Part shown: piece by piece, positions 1-10,924 of the stretch
How positions within the stretch are numbered: position 1 is the stretch's first letter
Layout of the letters: each line of letters starts with the position of its first letter
Assembly (NCBI GenBank): GCA_005281725.1
Contig: SSBO01000001.1
Span: forward strand, 11,409,776-11,473,775
Origin: Wuchereria bancrofti
Lineage: Eukaryota > Nematoda > Chromadorea > Rhabditida > Onchocercidae
Length of the DNA: 64,000 bases
Direction: 5' to 3'
Position numbers and translations under genes: made by a program
Notes under the pieces: generated by a model
Databases searched by the model: none
What the model was told of the DNA's origin: nothing
Seen by the model: only the letters and a program-made list of their open reading frames with translations

Positions 1-72
1 TAGCTTTTATTTCGTATATAATTCTCTCACACCGTTAATGTTTAATCGTTGATTCATAGAAACTTTATTATC

Positions 73-2505
73 ATGAGCGACATCGAGCGAGACGATATTT
101 CATTGCAACATCAGTTTGAATTTTGCGAAGATACCATCAAAAAATTGGAGGATGGGAAGCAAAGTACGAAGGATTTGCAGGTGAAGTCACAGATTTAAGT
201 TGAATCTGATGTCATAGGTGAGATAGATTGATTTACTTTTTTTAGCTTAAATGAAGCAGTAGGATTATATGCAAAACTGTATTTACTTTTCCTTTTCGTT
301 GAGATCTTTAATGACATGGATAATTTTTGCAGGACCAGTTAAAACAGTGTGAAGAGAAATTAAAACTTTTGACAAAGGAAGTATCGGCTCGTTCGTTATT
401 CAGTAGTAACGAAAGTGTTGACGAATTGTCGACTAGGTCGTTGAATTATTTATTCTTACCTTATTATTTGGCTACGGTAACACAAAATCTTATTGTTGAA
501 CCGAAAGAGCGTCTTTCATCTTTGGACCGCGCAAAGGTTAACCTTTTCTTTTAAACCAGGAATGTGTAAGTTTTCTAAATTAAAAAAATTTTTAAATCAA
601 GGGAAATGATAGGTGTTCTATACACGCAAATTTTCGACTGTAAGTTCTGAACGATATCTGGTATAAGTGCCAAGTGAAACGATGCTAAGTTTCGAGTTTC
701 ACATTTTATTGCCTTTTCTAGACATTAAAGGTTTCCTTCTTTCGATGTTTGAGCATCTTGCATATACGGTACCACAGAAAAAGTGGAGACCTTCAATGTC
801 ACTAAGTTATATTTAAAATATTTAAAAACATATTGTTTATTTAAACAAGGCAAATTTTCAGATTTATTTGCGAGACTTTTTGAAAAGGTTGAAATCATAT
901 AGTATTATTGACTTTGATTTATGGGACTTAAACGAAGACAATGGAGAAAAAGAAAAAGGACAGTCGAAGCATGATATCGATCTCTCTAAACAAAGGGAAT
1001 TAAAATTGCGACGATTCCAACAGGAAAAAGAGTTGGAAGAATTGGTGAAAAGTTTGGAGTCCGAATTATATACAAATGCAGATGATGACGGATTAATGGT
1101 TAGTTTAATATAAGAGGTTCTCGGACAAGAAATCTAATATTAATGGATTTATTTCGTCCACTAGTTCAGGTCTGTAATTTATTGACGCATGAAAAAATAT
1201 TAGGTAAAGGGAGAGGAAGTATGTCCCGAATCACTTACCTGTTCAAATAGAAAGTGATCGATTCAGAGTTGGAATTATAAAAAGTTTGGATAGAAATTTT
1301 GGGGATAATAGTAGGAGGATGTTGGGGCGGATTATTTATCATAATTTCATGTTCAGTAATTTGCGTCAACTTTTTAATTGTTACACTTTTTTCTTTTTTT
1401 TTTATTTTTTTTCTCTTTTTAGCGCGAATTGATTCTAAATCGTTTGCATCTTGCTGCAATGAAAAGTATAAGTGAAATAGAACAAATTGATCAAGAAAGG
1501 CCAATGGTAGAACACATGTTGAAAATCCAAGCAGGAGAAGCTGAGATTTTACCAAAGCAGCCAAGTATGTTTTCCTTTTTTTTTTTTTATTTTTGCTTTT
1601 GAGCTCAAGTAAATGTAAGAGTTATTATAATTAGTTGTTAATGTTAAGTGAGATATTTCATGTTTGCTACTTCACATAATGATACTGTTTGAGACACAGT
1701 CTTTTCGCAATTTATTGCATTATATCTCAAAATGCTAACTGAAATGAATCTTTCCTGCGATGTTAATGATAGGGCATTGAATAGGAAAACAACCAGTGAA
1801 AAAATGCAAACATTTTAAATAATAAGTGTGTCTATTAAATAATTGTTTTATTCGTAATGGACTTGCAGTGAACCGGTTTGCACCAACTCCATACATAATA
1901 GCTCGAGATGAAGTGCAAAAGAAAGTTTTTGGTCTGGGATATCCAAGTATACCGACGATGACCGTAAACGAGTGGTATGATGACATGGTGAAAAATGGAA
2001 GGTATTGTATTATGTTCTCTACTATGTCCCTCTAGTTTCGATTTTTGAAAATATGGCAAATCAAGGAAAGTACTATATTAAATTTCTAGTGTAGTTTGAA
2101 ATAATCTTAAATCTGCAAATTTTATAAAATTCTCATCAGAATGCGAAGTTTTCCAGATTCAATGCTATAAATCCAAGCTCATCTGAAAAAAGTTCTAATT
2201 CAAATGCTGTGGATGAAGAAACAAGGGAAGAGCAGGAACGAGCTCGTCTCCAAAGATGGGATGAATATAAAGATCGTAAGTGATATTACTTTTTAGTAAG
2301 TGTGATAAACTTTTGCAGTTTACCCTACTGTTATCATGTGATGTTAGATCTCATTTGATGTTTCATTATATCGCGGCGATTTACATTCTACGCACAAGTA
2401 CTAGTAGTAACAAAATCACATTAAAAGAGTTGAATCGATACAATTTTATCAAAGTTTGTTTCAGATCATCGTCGTGGTTGGGGAAATATGCATAATAAAG
2501 GCTGA
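73..2505 (+). CDS. ppfr-4: IGBP1 / alpha4 / TAP42-family PP2A regulator
   Basis: Seven exons: 73-180, 333-536, 862-1098, 1423-1564, 1869-2001, 2157-2275 and 2465-2505, all GT-AG and in phase, giving 327 residues; human IGBP1 is about 340. The family binds and protects free catalytic subunits of PP2A-type phosphatases in the cytoplasm. Visible hallmarks are the helical N-terminal half, the conserved stretch around residues 250-267 (VFGLGYPSIPTMTVNEWY) and the C-terminal WDEYKD followed by HHRRGWGNMHNKG, which matches the family's closing RGYGNRQNMG-type motif. An acceptor-like TTCATAG lies 13 bases before the start ATG and could take a spliced leader. The symbol is the C. elegans name as I recall it. 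The exon 5 to 6 junction has an alternative upstream acceptor that would truncate the protein. Confidence 0.9.
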
Positions 2506-3470
2506 AAAGGATTTCTTAATTCGGTGTCGAACTTGAATGCAGTTATAATGCTTCATTAATAACTTAGATTTCTTTGTGGGATTTGCATTGAACTTTGTAG
2601 TGAACCTCTCTGCTCATATTTTTAGATTGCAACTTTGTAGTATTTCCTTATTTTAGATTGTTCCTTATACAGCGTTTCTTATACTAAATTGCAATGGTTT
2701 GTCTCAACTTTTGTTTCTCGAAATTTTCGAGGAAGTAAAACTATTTGCTTTATGTGCCACTTCAGTTTAGTCTCATCTTCATAAACACCATAATTTTGGA
2801 TATTTGCATGTAAGCTTTATTGCATGGAAAATCTTTTTCTCCTTATATGTTCGTCATGTTATTTTTTTTCCTCATTATCTTGTGAATACTTAATGTTCTC
2901 CAAGTGTTAATTTTATTTATTTCTTGACTTTGATCCCTCAATAAATTTTCATGATATTGTATTTCTATGGTGCTATGTATAAAAAGATTTAAAAATTGGA
3001 GGATGTGTTATATTTTTAAAATGATTACTTATATAATGTAATTCATTACTTCTTATTTTATTGTTACTAAGTCCGTTCGCAGTATTCATATTTGGTGCAA
3101 GCTCTGCTTTTTGAATTAAAGCCATATTTCAGACGGTCGCGGGATTTTTTTCTTTTTTTTAGCACTCAGACTAATAGGCTGAATGTTGGATACCAATAAT
3201 GGACCTCGTATAGATCAGTTAAATTAAAACAATCATTATATTGGGCCAATCATTATATTATTTCGTATGTTAATGATGGTAGTTTTTATTGGACCTCGTA
3301 ACAAGATGTAATGACGTTTGCTTTCATTGGTTTGCTGCCATTTTTCAGTATAGAATGTTTTTGTTTCGTAATGAAACGCGTACATTTATCGTTTTTTTTT
3401 TTTACTTTTTTTAGGGACGTGCTTTCCGTTTTTTACTGAAGCTGTTCTGCTTTAGAATTCAGTCGCAATT
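2506..3470. other. IGBP1-PHAX spacer
   Basis: About 0.97 kb between two genes on the same strand. It is AT-rich with no coding exon that I can support. The 11-base stretch TTGGACCTCGT-like sequence occurs twice (about 3200 and 3290), and CAATCATTATATT occurs twice (about 3230-3260). AATAAA-type signals are present, for example near 2940. Confidence 0.5.
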
Positions 3471-3478
3471 TATTTCAG
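3468..3478 (+). promoter_or_regulatory. Candidate spliced-leader acceptor of PHAX
   Basis: The sequence TTTATTTCAG ends at 3478, three bases before the ATG at 3482, and I see no upstream cis exon that would supply coding sequence. In nematodes this arrangement is typical of a trans-splice acceptor. This is inference; no leader sequence is present in the genome at this site. Confidence 0.5.
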
Positions 3479-3481
3479 GAC

Positions 3482-6190
3482 ATGTATCGTGTTAATAAAA
3501 GTCACGATGAATCATCAAGTGATGATGAGGGCCCCTCCCTACCCAAGGAGCAGAGATTGGGTGATGCCGATTGCTTGACGAAGGATTGTAAAGCTGGAAG
3601 GTAAAATTTATACGAATTCAAATGTCGGAGCTAGTTTATATCAAAAGGTTCTATAAAGTTTTTTGGGAAAACTAGATTACACAAATATTTTTAGCAAAGC
3701 CGCACAAATGTGGACGGATTTATTAGCTGAACAAAGTCTTTCTGAAACGTTTTCTGATAAAGTTGGAGTATATCGAGGTGAAAATGACATGGTAAAGCGC
3801 GGTGTTGAAAGTTACATTCTTCCTGATCTGCGATGCACAAGTGATGATCAAAAAATGAGATATCAGACGGTAATGGCGCTTTTGTAATTTCTTTTGTTTT
3901 TGTGGTTTCTCATCAGCTTCAAACTGCATTAGTCATACGTTGGAAGAGGAGAATTTATCACAAATGTGTAAAATATAGTTGAGTTGAATAGAAAGAGTTA
4001 AATTAGTAGGTTGAAATGTGGTCGGGCTAAGGGAAGTATTCGAAAATTTATTTAAATGTCATTTGCATAAGATATGGGAAGAGAAGATCTAGGGATCATA
4101 AATATTTGAGGAAATTTTCAAAATATATCATTTATTTCATTTATCATTATGAATGCTCTATTGTAGAATCGTGAAATATCACCAAATGCAAATGACAACG
4201 AACCGTTTGATTTTATCGCTGATGAAGAAAAAATCGAAAAGTTTTCAGACAAGGTGCGAATATTTTGTTTTAAATTCTTTCTTTTTGCCAACATTTTCAG
4301 TTACGATGTTGATGAGAAACGTAAATAGGTATTTTCCTTAAATGAAAATAAAAAGTAAGAGTTTTTCCAGTACGAAAAATGTCCGCGTGCATATGGTGGC
4401 GAGCATGGCAGACAAAGACCAATAAGTTTTATTGGTCAGGAAAGAAACAGCAGAGAATCATGGAACCATTGTGCTTCCACATCACGAAGCACCTCACGCG
4501 GTAATGGAAAACGGAGACGAAATAACTACGATCCAAATAGAAGTTTGTTTTGTTTATTATTATGAATGAAATTCACATGAAATTAACACTGCTAGCTATC
4601 ATTCGTTGAATGATATGTAGTAGTAGTAAATCTCATTAAATTGTGCTACTTGAACTAAGTGCAACTAACAGGTTTTATATTTGTTATAGAAATTGTAATG
4701 AGCTAATGTGCAGAACACAATTAGGTACGCTTTAAAAGCTGTAGATTTTTTTAACTTGATTTCAGGAAACGGTAATAGAATCACCAAGAACATCGGTGCT
4801 TTGAAGCATCAGAGAGGCGAGCGAAATCCAAGTTTGTTGTCGAGTACTGATTACTCGTTGGAGACACTGTTGACGACAGAATTCCCAGAAAATATTAGTA
4901 TCAGTGAACTGGCAGAGCGTATTGTAAGAGCATTGGGCGAACGAAATGAAGATTTCTTGCGGAGGCTAGTATTTTGAAATTTTTGCATGAGAAATTATAT
5001 ATTTTAATTTTAATCCGGGACATAGTTCTGGTTGTTTAGGACATCGAAGGAGCAAAAGGAAGGTAGTTAGACTTTGCTGGAATCCTGTGACAAGCAGTCT
5101 TTTTTTCTTCATTTTTGCAAACACGTGAAGCTATGAAATAGCTGTAATTAATGGTTCAAGAGATTAGTTTGCCTATTCATTCTTTAACTGAGTTCTGATT
5201 TTGTTATATGAGATTTATTTTTCTTTTTAGTAATTTTTATGGATTATTCAGTATTCACATACTTTTAACCCTTTGTTTGCTTTTTTAAAGTTGATCTCTG
5301 ATTGGAAATTATTACAGCGTAATAATTGAAATAGGAGAAGAGAAAGCCCTAGAATTGTTTGAAGCAACGCGTGGAATAGAAGCATCTGGTGGTATGTTAA
5401 TTGCTGACGGTACACGTCGACGCACTCCCGGTGGTGTCTTCATGACTTTGTTTAAAACAGATCCCGATATTCTACCTCTACTGAAGGTCGGATCTTGGCT
5501 TCATTTTCCTATTCTTACTTTTATCATAGCGTCTTGGTAATTTACTACTTCATATTATCTGATTGTAAGAATTTGGTAAGGAAGGTATTGTGCTTCTTTT
5601 ATAATGAAATTAAGTTCCTTTCTTGCTGAAACAAGCAATTAATTGGTAGTATAATGCTAATCGTAATTTGGTAAATTGAACGAAACGTATTACTAGAACT
5701 GGCTTGCTGATTTATCAGTCAAAATCTCTTCATGTAAAACTAGAAATTCGTTCGATCAAAACTTTAGTTTTATTTTTATTTTCTACTTTTTCTACTGCAG
5801 GAAGTTGCACTGAATATTTAAGTTGAAATTTTTTACCTTCCAGAAGAAAGTATGTAGTCTGCAAAAGACTGCTACTCGAGAAATAAGAATTGCAAAACGA
5901 CGAGGGAAGAGGGGAGCAGCAAAAGCATTTGATATTACGCCTGAAAAGGTAATTTATGTTGGGATTTCAAGAAAGAAATAAAATACATCATCAAGAAATT
6001 TAGACGGTTTTAAATATTGTAGTAAGATTTCCATATTTTCAAAACACTTTTGCAAATATTGCAGTTGTTAGTTCTACCACAATTTGTGGCATTTATTTAT
6101 TTTAAGGTCGAGATGCTAAAAAAATTATCGACAGCATCAGAAGTGCTACTTGAAAAACAGGAAGTGGAAGAAATAATGAATGGTATATGA
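3482..6190 (+). CDS. PHAX: PHAX, snRNA export adaptor
   Basis: Eight exons: 3482-3600, 3695-3869, 4167-4253, 4371-4542, 4766-4964, 5318-5486, 5844-5948 and 6107-6190, giving 369 residues. PHAX links cap-binding complex on U snRNA precursors to the export receptor CRM1 in the nucleus. The diagnostic part is the PHAX RNA-binding domain at roughly residues 205-300: ISELAERIVRALGERNEDF, then IGEEKALELF, then RRRTPGGVFM (about 284-293), all closely like human PHAX. The N-terminus is acidic and Ser-rich (HDESSSDDEG). Residues around 155-175 are Ser/Arg-rich. A basic tail (IAKRRGKRGAAK) follows the domain. Intron 5 (4965-5317) keeps phase and conserved spacing only if it starts with GC instead of GT. 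Introns are otherwise canonical. Confidence 0.9.
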
Positions 6191-7222
6191 ATGGTCTCCT
6201 CTGATAAAATGAATGGCATCTAAAATCTGCGCTTTTTTTCAGTAAAAACAGTTGCCATTGTGTTTCTGTGTTTTATATATAGTTTTAATTATTTTAATTT
6301 TTATCATTTTATTATTGCCATTTATTTAAGCCTGTATGAGTATTGCTCGACATTATGCAAATTTCCGTCTTCACATTATGCTAAGAGAAAGAGAAAAATC
6401 ACTTTAGTTTTGTGAAATTTCCATTTGTCGTTTTCAGAAACGAATGTTTTCTAAGAATCAACCTAGCTTTCATAATTTCGCGTTTAGATATGTTATTATT
6501 AAGAACAAGATTTATTTTGCGGGTCTATGTAGAAGCCGAGGTATATTTTCAATAAATTTCAATGTGGATTGTATAAGTTCTACTTGGATTTTAACTGTTA
6601 ATTGATATGAGTGAAAATTTGCATCATTTTTAGCGTGAAAGATCAAGTACATTCATTGAAATGGAGCATAGTGATAGCCATTGGAGGCTTATGATAATAT
6701 GACCTTATTAGATGACATGGTAGTATGAAAAAGAATTGTCATTTCTTGCTGGGCTTAGAAAATGATGCAAATTAAGCTATATAGTTGCCAGTTTTTTTGC
6801 TTCGACCAAGTGGAATTCACATTATTAGCTTCAATTTTTTACAAATTGGAGATTTTGTCTTTTACGATTCCTGTTGTTTAGTGCTTTCTTATTTGTCATT
6901 TTACTCTCATTTTGTTTAAACTTTAATGGTGTTTAAAGTTATTCATTTTCCTAAAATTTATGCAAAAATTAAATATGTTGTAGTTTGAGAACTGTTTCAC
7001 TTTTTCATACAATGAAAGGTAAACAAGAGGGAACGATTCAGTTATAAGGATCAGGGCAAGGGCGAAAATGATACGGACATTTTATAAATTAGATTATTAA
7101 TCGATTTATAAGACAGTACCATTTAAAATAGTGTTGCTTTCTACATCTCTTATGATTGTAGATTTGCTGTATTACTCGTTTTCTGTGAAAGTTCATGATT
7201 TTGATGGAAGATTATCACGATT
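6191..7222. other. PHAX 3' flank and spacer
   Basis: About 1 kb of AT-rich DNA with no supported gene. An AATAAA occurs near 6550. It holds the 3' end of PHAX and presumably the promoter or inter-cistronic region of the next gene. Confidence 0.4.
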
Positions 7223-7233
7223 TCTAGTTTTAG
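7223..7233 (+). promoter_or_regulatory. Candidate spliced-leader acceptor
   Basis: TCTAGTTTTAG ends at 7233, 13 bases before the ATG at 7247. No coding exon that could be joined cis is visible upstream, so this may be a trans-splice acceptor. Inference only. Confidence 0.4.
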
Positions 7234-7246
7234 ATTTTTCAAAGAC

Positions 7247-10200
7247 ATGAGTTTTACAAGCGATTATGATAGAAATGATTGTAATAGCTGCTGGATATCG
7301 AGTGATAGTGAACATTCTTTTCCAAAGATGTCAAGTGAAGACTCTTTGGATCAAATAGATGGTAAAATGGATTTTAATAGTGACATTGAGGAAAATGTCA
7401 CCGGTGATACGAGATATGATCGTAAGAAATCAATGTCTAGATCAGATTCTGAATTACATTTAGCACCCAGCATTCACTCTACTGATTCCTTGACCAGTTC
7501 AGTAGGCTATGAGCAAGATGGCGACAAACTACAATTTAATAGCAAACTGGAATGTGCAGATAATGAAATTCCTAATTTGGTTGATGATGATTTTATTGGT
7601 GATGAAGAAATTTCTGATAATAGTAAGTCTGTGGATGACTTATTGGATGAAGTCGATGACGAATTTATAATGAAGCAACTTGAAAAATTGATTATTCGTC
7701 GAAATAAGAAAGACAATGAAGCTCGTTTGAGGTTATTTTGCTAAATTGCATATATTATGAAGCTTTTTCAAAAATTAATTGCAACATTTTTATTGCTACA
7801 AACAAAATTTTTCCACAAGGAGAATATTTTGATTTTAGACATTAGTTTCAGTTACTGAGAATACTCAAAATCAAACATAAGTGGTGGAATATTAATGAAA
7901 TATTATTTAGCTCTGAGATAGTTCAGGCTTAGTTTGTTTTATTTTTATTCCAATAATTTTTAAATTTAAAACAGTTATTTGTGTATATTGCATTTGCATA
8001 ATTTAATTAGTCATCCATTTAATTAGTCTCGTGTAAAACAACACGACTTCCAAAAATACTCTTCTCGTTAATAATTTGTTTAATTACGCTTTTATTAATA
8101 CTAATGAGCATAATCGTTAAGAACTTGGTAAGATCTGGGATCGGATAATCCACGAATAATGATTTTTCTTTATCTTATCTGATAAGTGAGAGACATTTCT
8201 TGATAATCGTAGCATTTTTGTCTTTTCAAAAATCTTCCTGCACATTTAACTTTATTGCGAAATGAGACTAAGTAGTAGATCAGTTCATTTAATTATTTTA
8301 ATTATATTCACATTTTCACTGCAGATGGTTGACATTTTTACGTGAACAGAAAGAAGCAGAAGAAGAAGAAAAACAGTTTCAGGCATACTGGAAAAGAAGA
8401 CATCAAGAAGATAAGGATTTATGGAGAAATAAAGTAAAATTTTCATCCTAATTTAAGCTATAAAATTCAACCCATGTTTTACATCCTAATTTCCGTATTC
8501 ATACAATATTTAGTAATTATTAAGCAATGCAAACATTCACATTTTTGGAATTTGCTTTTAGTTTGCTAATTGATCTTTAAATATCACCAATCATAATTAT
8601 AAGTTTTGTTTTCCCTATTTAACTTGGACACTTCCTGATAAAACTTTCGAACCAAATATCTCATTGTCCTATCCTGGAGCAATATTCATTTCATTACCAA
8701 ATCATCGGCGCACCAAATTTTATCAGTATTCTCTTATAAGACTATAATTTGAGCTCATTTATTTTTTTAAATTCTAATTTAATTCATCAAATCGGTGAAG
8801 TATACTGTTTAATAGTATTATAAAACTTTTGATAATCAGCAAACTTTTAAAGTATTTCATATAATGAAATTTCTTTAAATTTCTTTTTTCTCCCTTTTTT
8901 CTCTCCAAAACGTTAATTTCTTTGGGAAAAAAAAGTGTTACATGCGAGGAAAAAAAAATTGCACATAAAAACGATTCTCCGAACACTTCATTACATTACT
9001 TTTTCATTTTACTTCACAACACTTCAATTGAAAATTAACACAAATAATTTGAGCAGAAATTTTCCAAAAAAAAAGAAAGGAAAAAATTTTAACGTCATGA
9101 AAAACGATCAGTTTTTTCAACATGAAATGTAATAAACTGTCACGTAAGAAAAAGAAAAAATTGTTTCATTATGTTTTTTTTTCTCTTTTTTTTTTGGGAA
9201 GATGTAAAAAGTACGTTAATATAAATTTTTTGTAGAGTATTTGAATTCTTTCTAGGAATGATTGATAGTTTGTCGTTTTCTTTCCCATTCTCTTATATAA
9301 TTTAATTAAATTAATCCTGAAAAGAAAAGCTTTCTAAAAAAAAGTTGATATTTTTATCTTGCTACCATATTCCTTGCACATTAATCTTTACCGTAGTGAA
9401 TTGACAAAACAGTATTAGTCAGTTGAAGTTTAGCATTACCCATTGATAGAGTAGAGTGTAAGAATCTAATATTATTATAAAATTCCATTTGTCCTAAATA
9501 TTTCTATTTTTGTGTAAGTTTTCATGAATTCCGTAGCGAGATATGGTAGTATATCATTTATTTCATTGTAATTTCTTGAACTGCGGATACTGTAGTTTCT
9601 TGAGCATTTATAAAAGCGAAAAGACAGTTTTGACAAATGAACTGGCGACAATATCTTATATTGAAATACTTCACTTCTAGGATTTTGCAAATGCAATTTA
9701 TAAAATGTGTCGAGCTGGCTATAAAGGAAAACATGGTCATTTTGATGTACCCGAACAAACTCTACAACAAATGAATGCACTCTACATGCAGGTTACTGTA
9801 GGTGATTACGGTAGGTTGTTCAAAAATTACTGAGCTACGTGAAAAATTCGATTTTAAAACAATGAAAAAAGAAGTTTCTATTGTAATGTGACAACTGAAA
9901 ATAGTTGTGATGATGTACAGTAATGAAAATGTAAAAATTTTAAACAAGTGGTTCTTTTTTTCTTACAAAGAAATCATTTAATTTAATTTGTGTATGAATT
10001 CAAAGTAACATTTTTTTTTCTCATCAAATATTGCTATGGCGTAAATGAAATAGTTTTGGCAATTGACATATTAAGAGCCATCTGTAAAAGTGGAAACATA
10101 ATTCAAAATTAGCTTGATAAATTTGTGATTATGCAAAATGGCATGACACATCCTTACAATGATCAAACTTGATTATCCGATTTGTCAACTAGGACGATCA

Positions 10201-10924
10201 AAAACTAATAGTTTATATGTCATATATATTTTCAGATGGAAACAAACATTTGAAATGTGCAAATGAATGGAAAAAACTTCGTGGTGATTATTTTTAAAAC
10301 TAATTCTTTTTAAATTAATAAATATTTCAGATGAAAATGGCTTTTCTTTTATTTTTCTTCCACTTTACATATTCCTTTTATCGTTTTAGCAAACTTATCA
10401 TATTACTATTATTGATCTTTCTTATTTCACTAGAAATATTTGTAGATAAATGACAAAAAATCCGTGCATTAGCTGATCAAAGATAATATGATTACTTGTC
10501 TTTTCCCTGATCTTAACAGTTTCTTTAATCTAATCAATTTTTTTTTTATTTCTAATTTTTCCTCCTTAATCCATCAGTTATTTATTATCATTAGGGATGA
10601 TATTTTCTAAGCAGTAAGAAATTTGTCCACAATGCAATTTATGACATTCAGTTAAAAAAAATTTACATCCGAAATATCAAACTCTATCAGAGAAAAACTC
10701 TTTTTGAATTGAAAAAAAAAAACACTTTGATTCAATTTAATTATTACTTTATCGGTAATTTTGGTATAAAAATTCAAATGATTTATTTCATATTTACTCA
10801 TTTTTTTTCCACCTAAATATATTTTATAGGCAAAACAAAAATTGACTGTCAGAGAGAATTTATAAAAATGACCAATCGGACAATTACTATGTATGGATGG
10901 AATCCGCCAAATGGTTGGCTATAA
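7247..10924 (+). CDS. Acidic protein with C-terminal acyl-CoA-binding domain
   Basis: Five exons: 7247-7731, 8325-8433, 9681-9810, 10236-10283 and 10830-10924, giving 288 residues. Residues 1-150 are acidic, Ser/Asp/Glu-rich and probably disordered. Residues 150-200 are a charged, likely coiled-coil stretch (EQKEAEEEEKQFQAYWKRR). The last ~95 residues match the four-helix ACB fold: DFANAIYKMCRAG (helix 1), LQQMNALYMQVTVGDYDG (compare YKQATVGD of ACBP), ANEWKKLRGKT (helix 3) and CQREFIKMTNRTITMYGW (helix 4). The domain should bind medium- or long-chain acyl-CoA. No signal peptide or membrane segment is seen. If exon 4 is read through instead of spliced, a stop at 10295 removes helix 4. Which ACBD subfamily this is, I cannot say; a family member with the domain at the far C-terminus is uncommon. 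Confidence 0.75.
8174..8186. promoter_or_regulatory. Inverted GATA-factor site pair in intron
   Basis: CTTATC-T-GATAAG is two facing TGATAA/TTATCA-type sites in intron 1 of the acyl-CoA-binding gene. Nematode gut GATA factors (ELT-2 class) use TGATAA. In such AT-rich DNA it could be chance. Confidence 0.25.
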
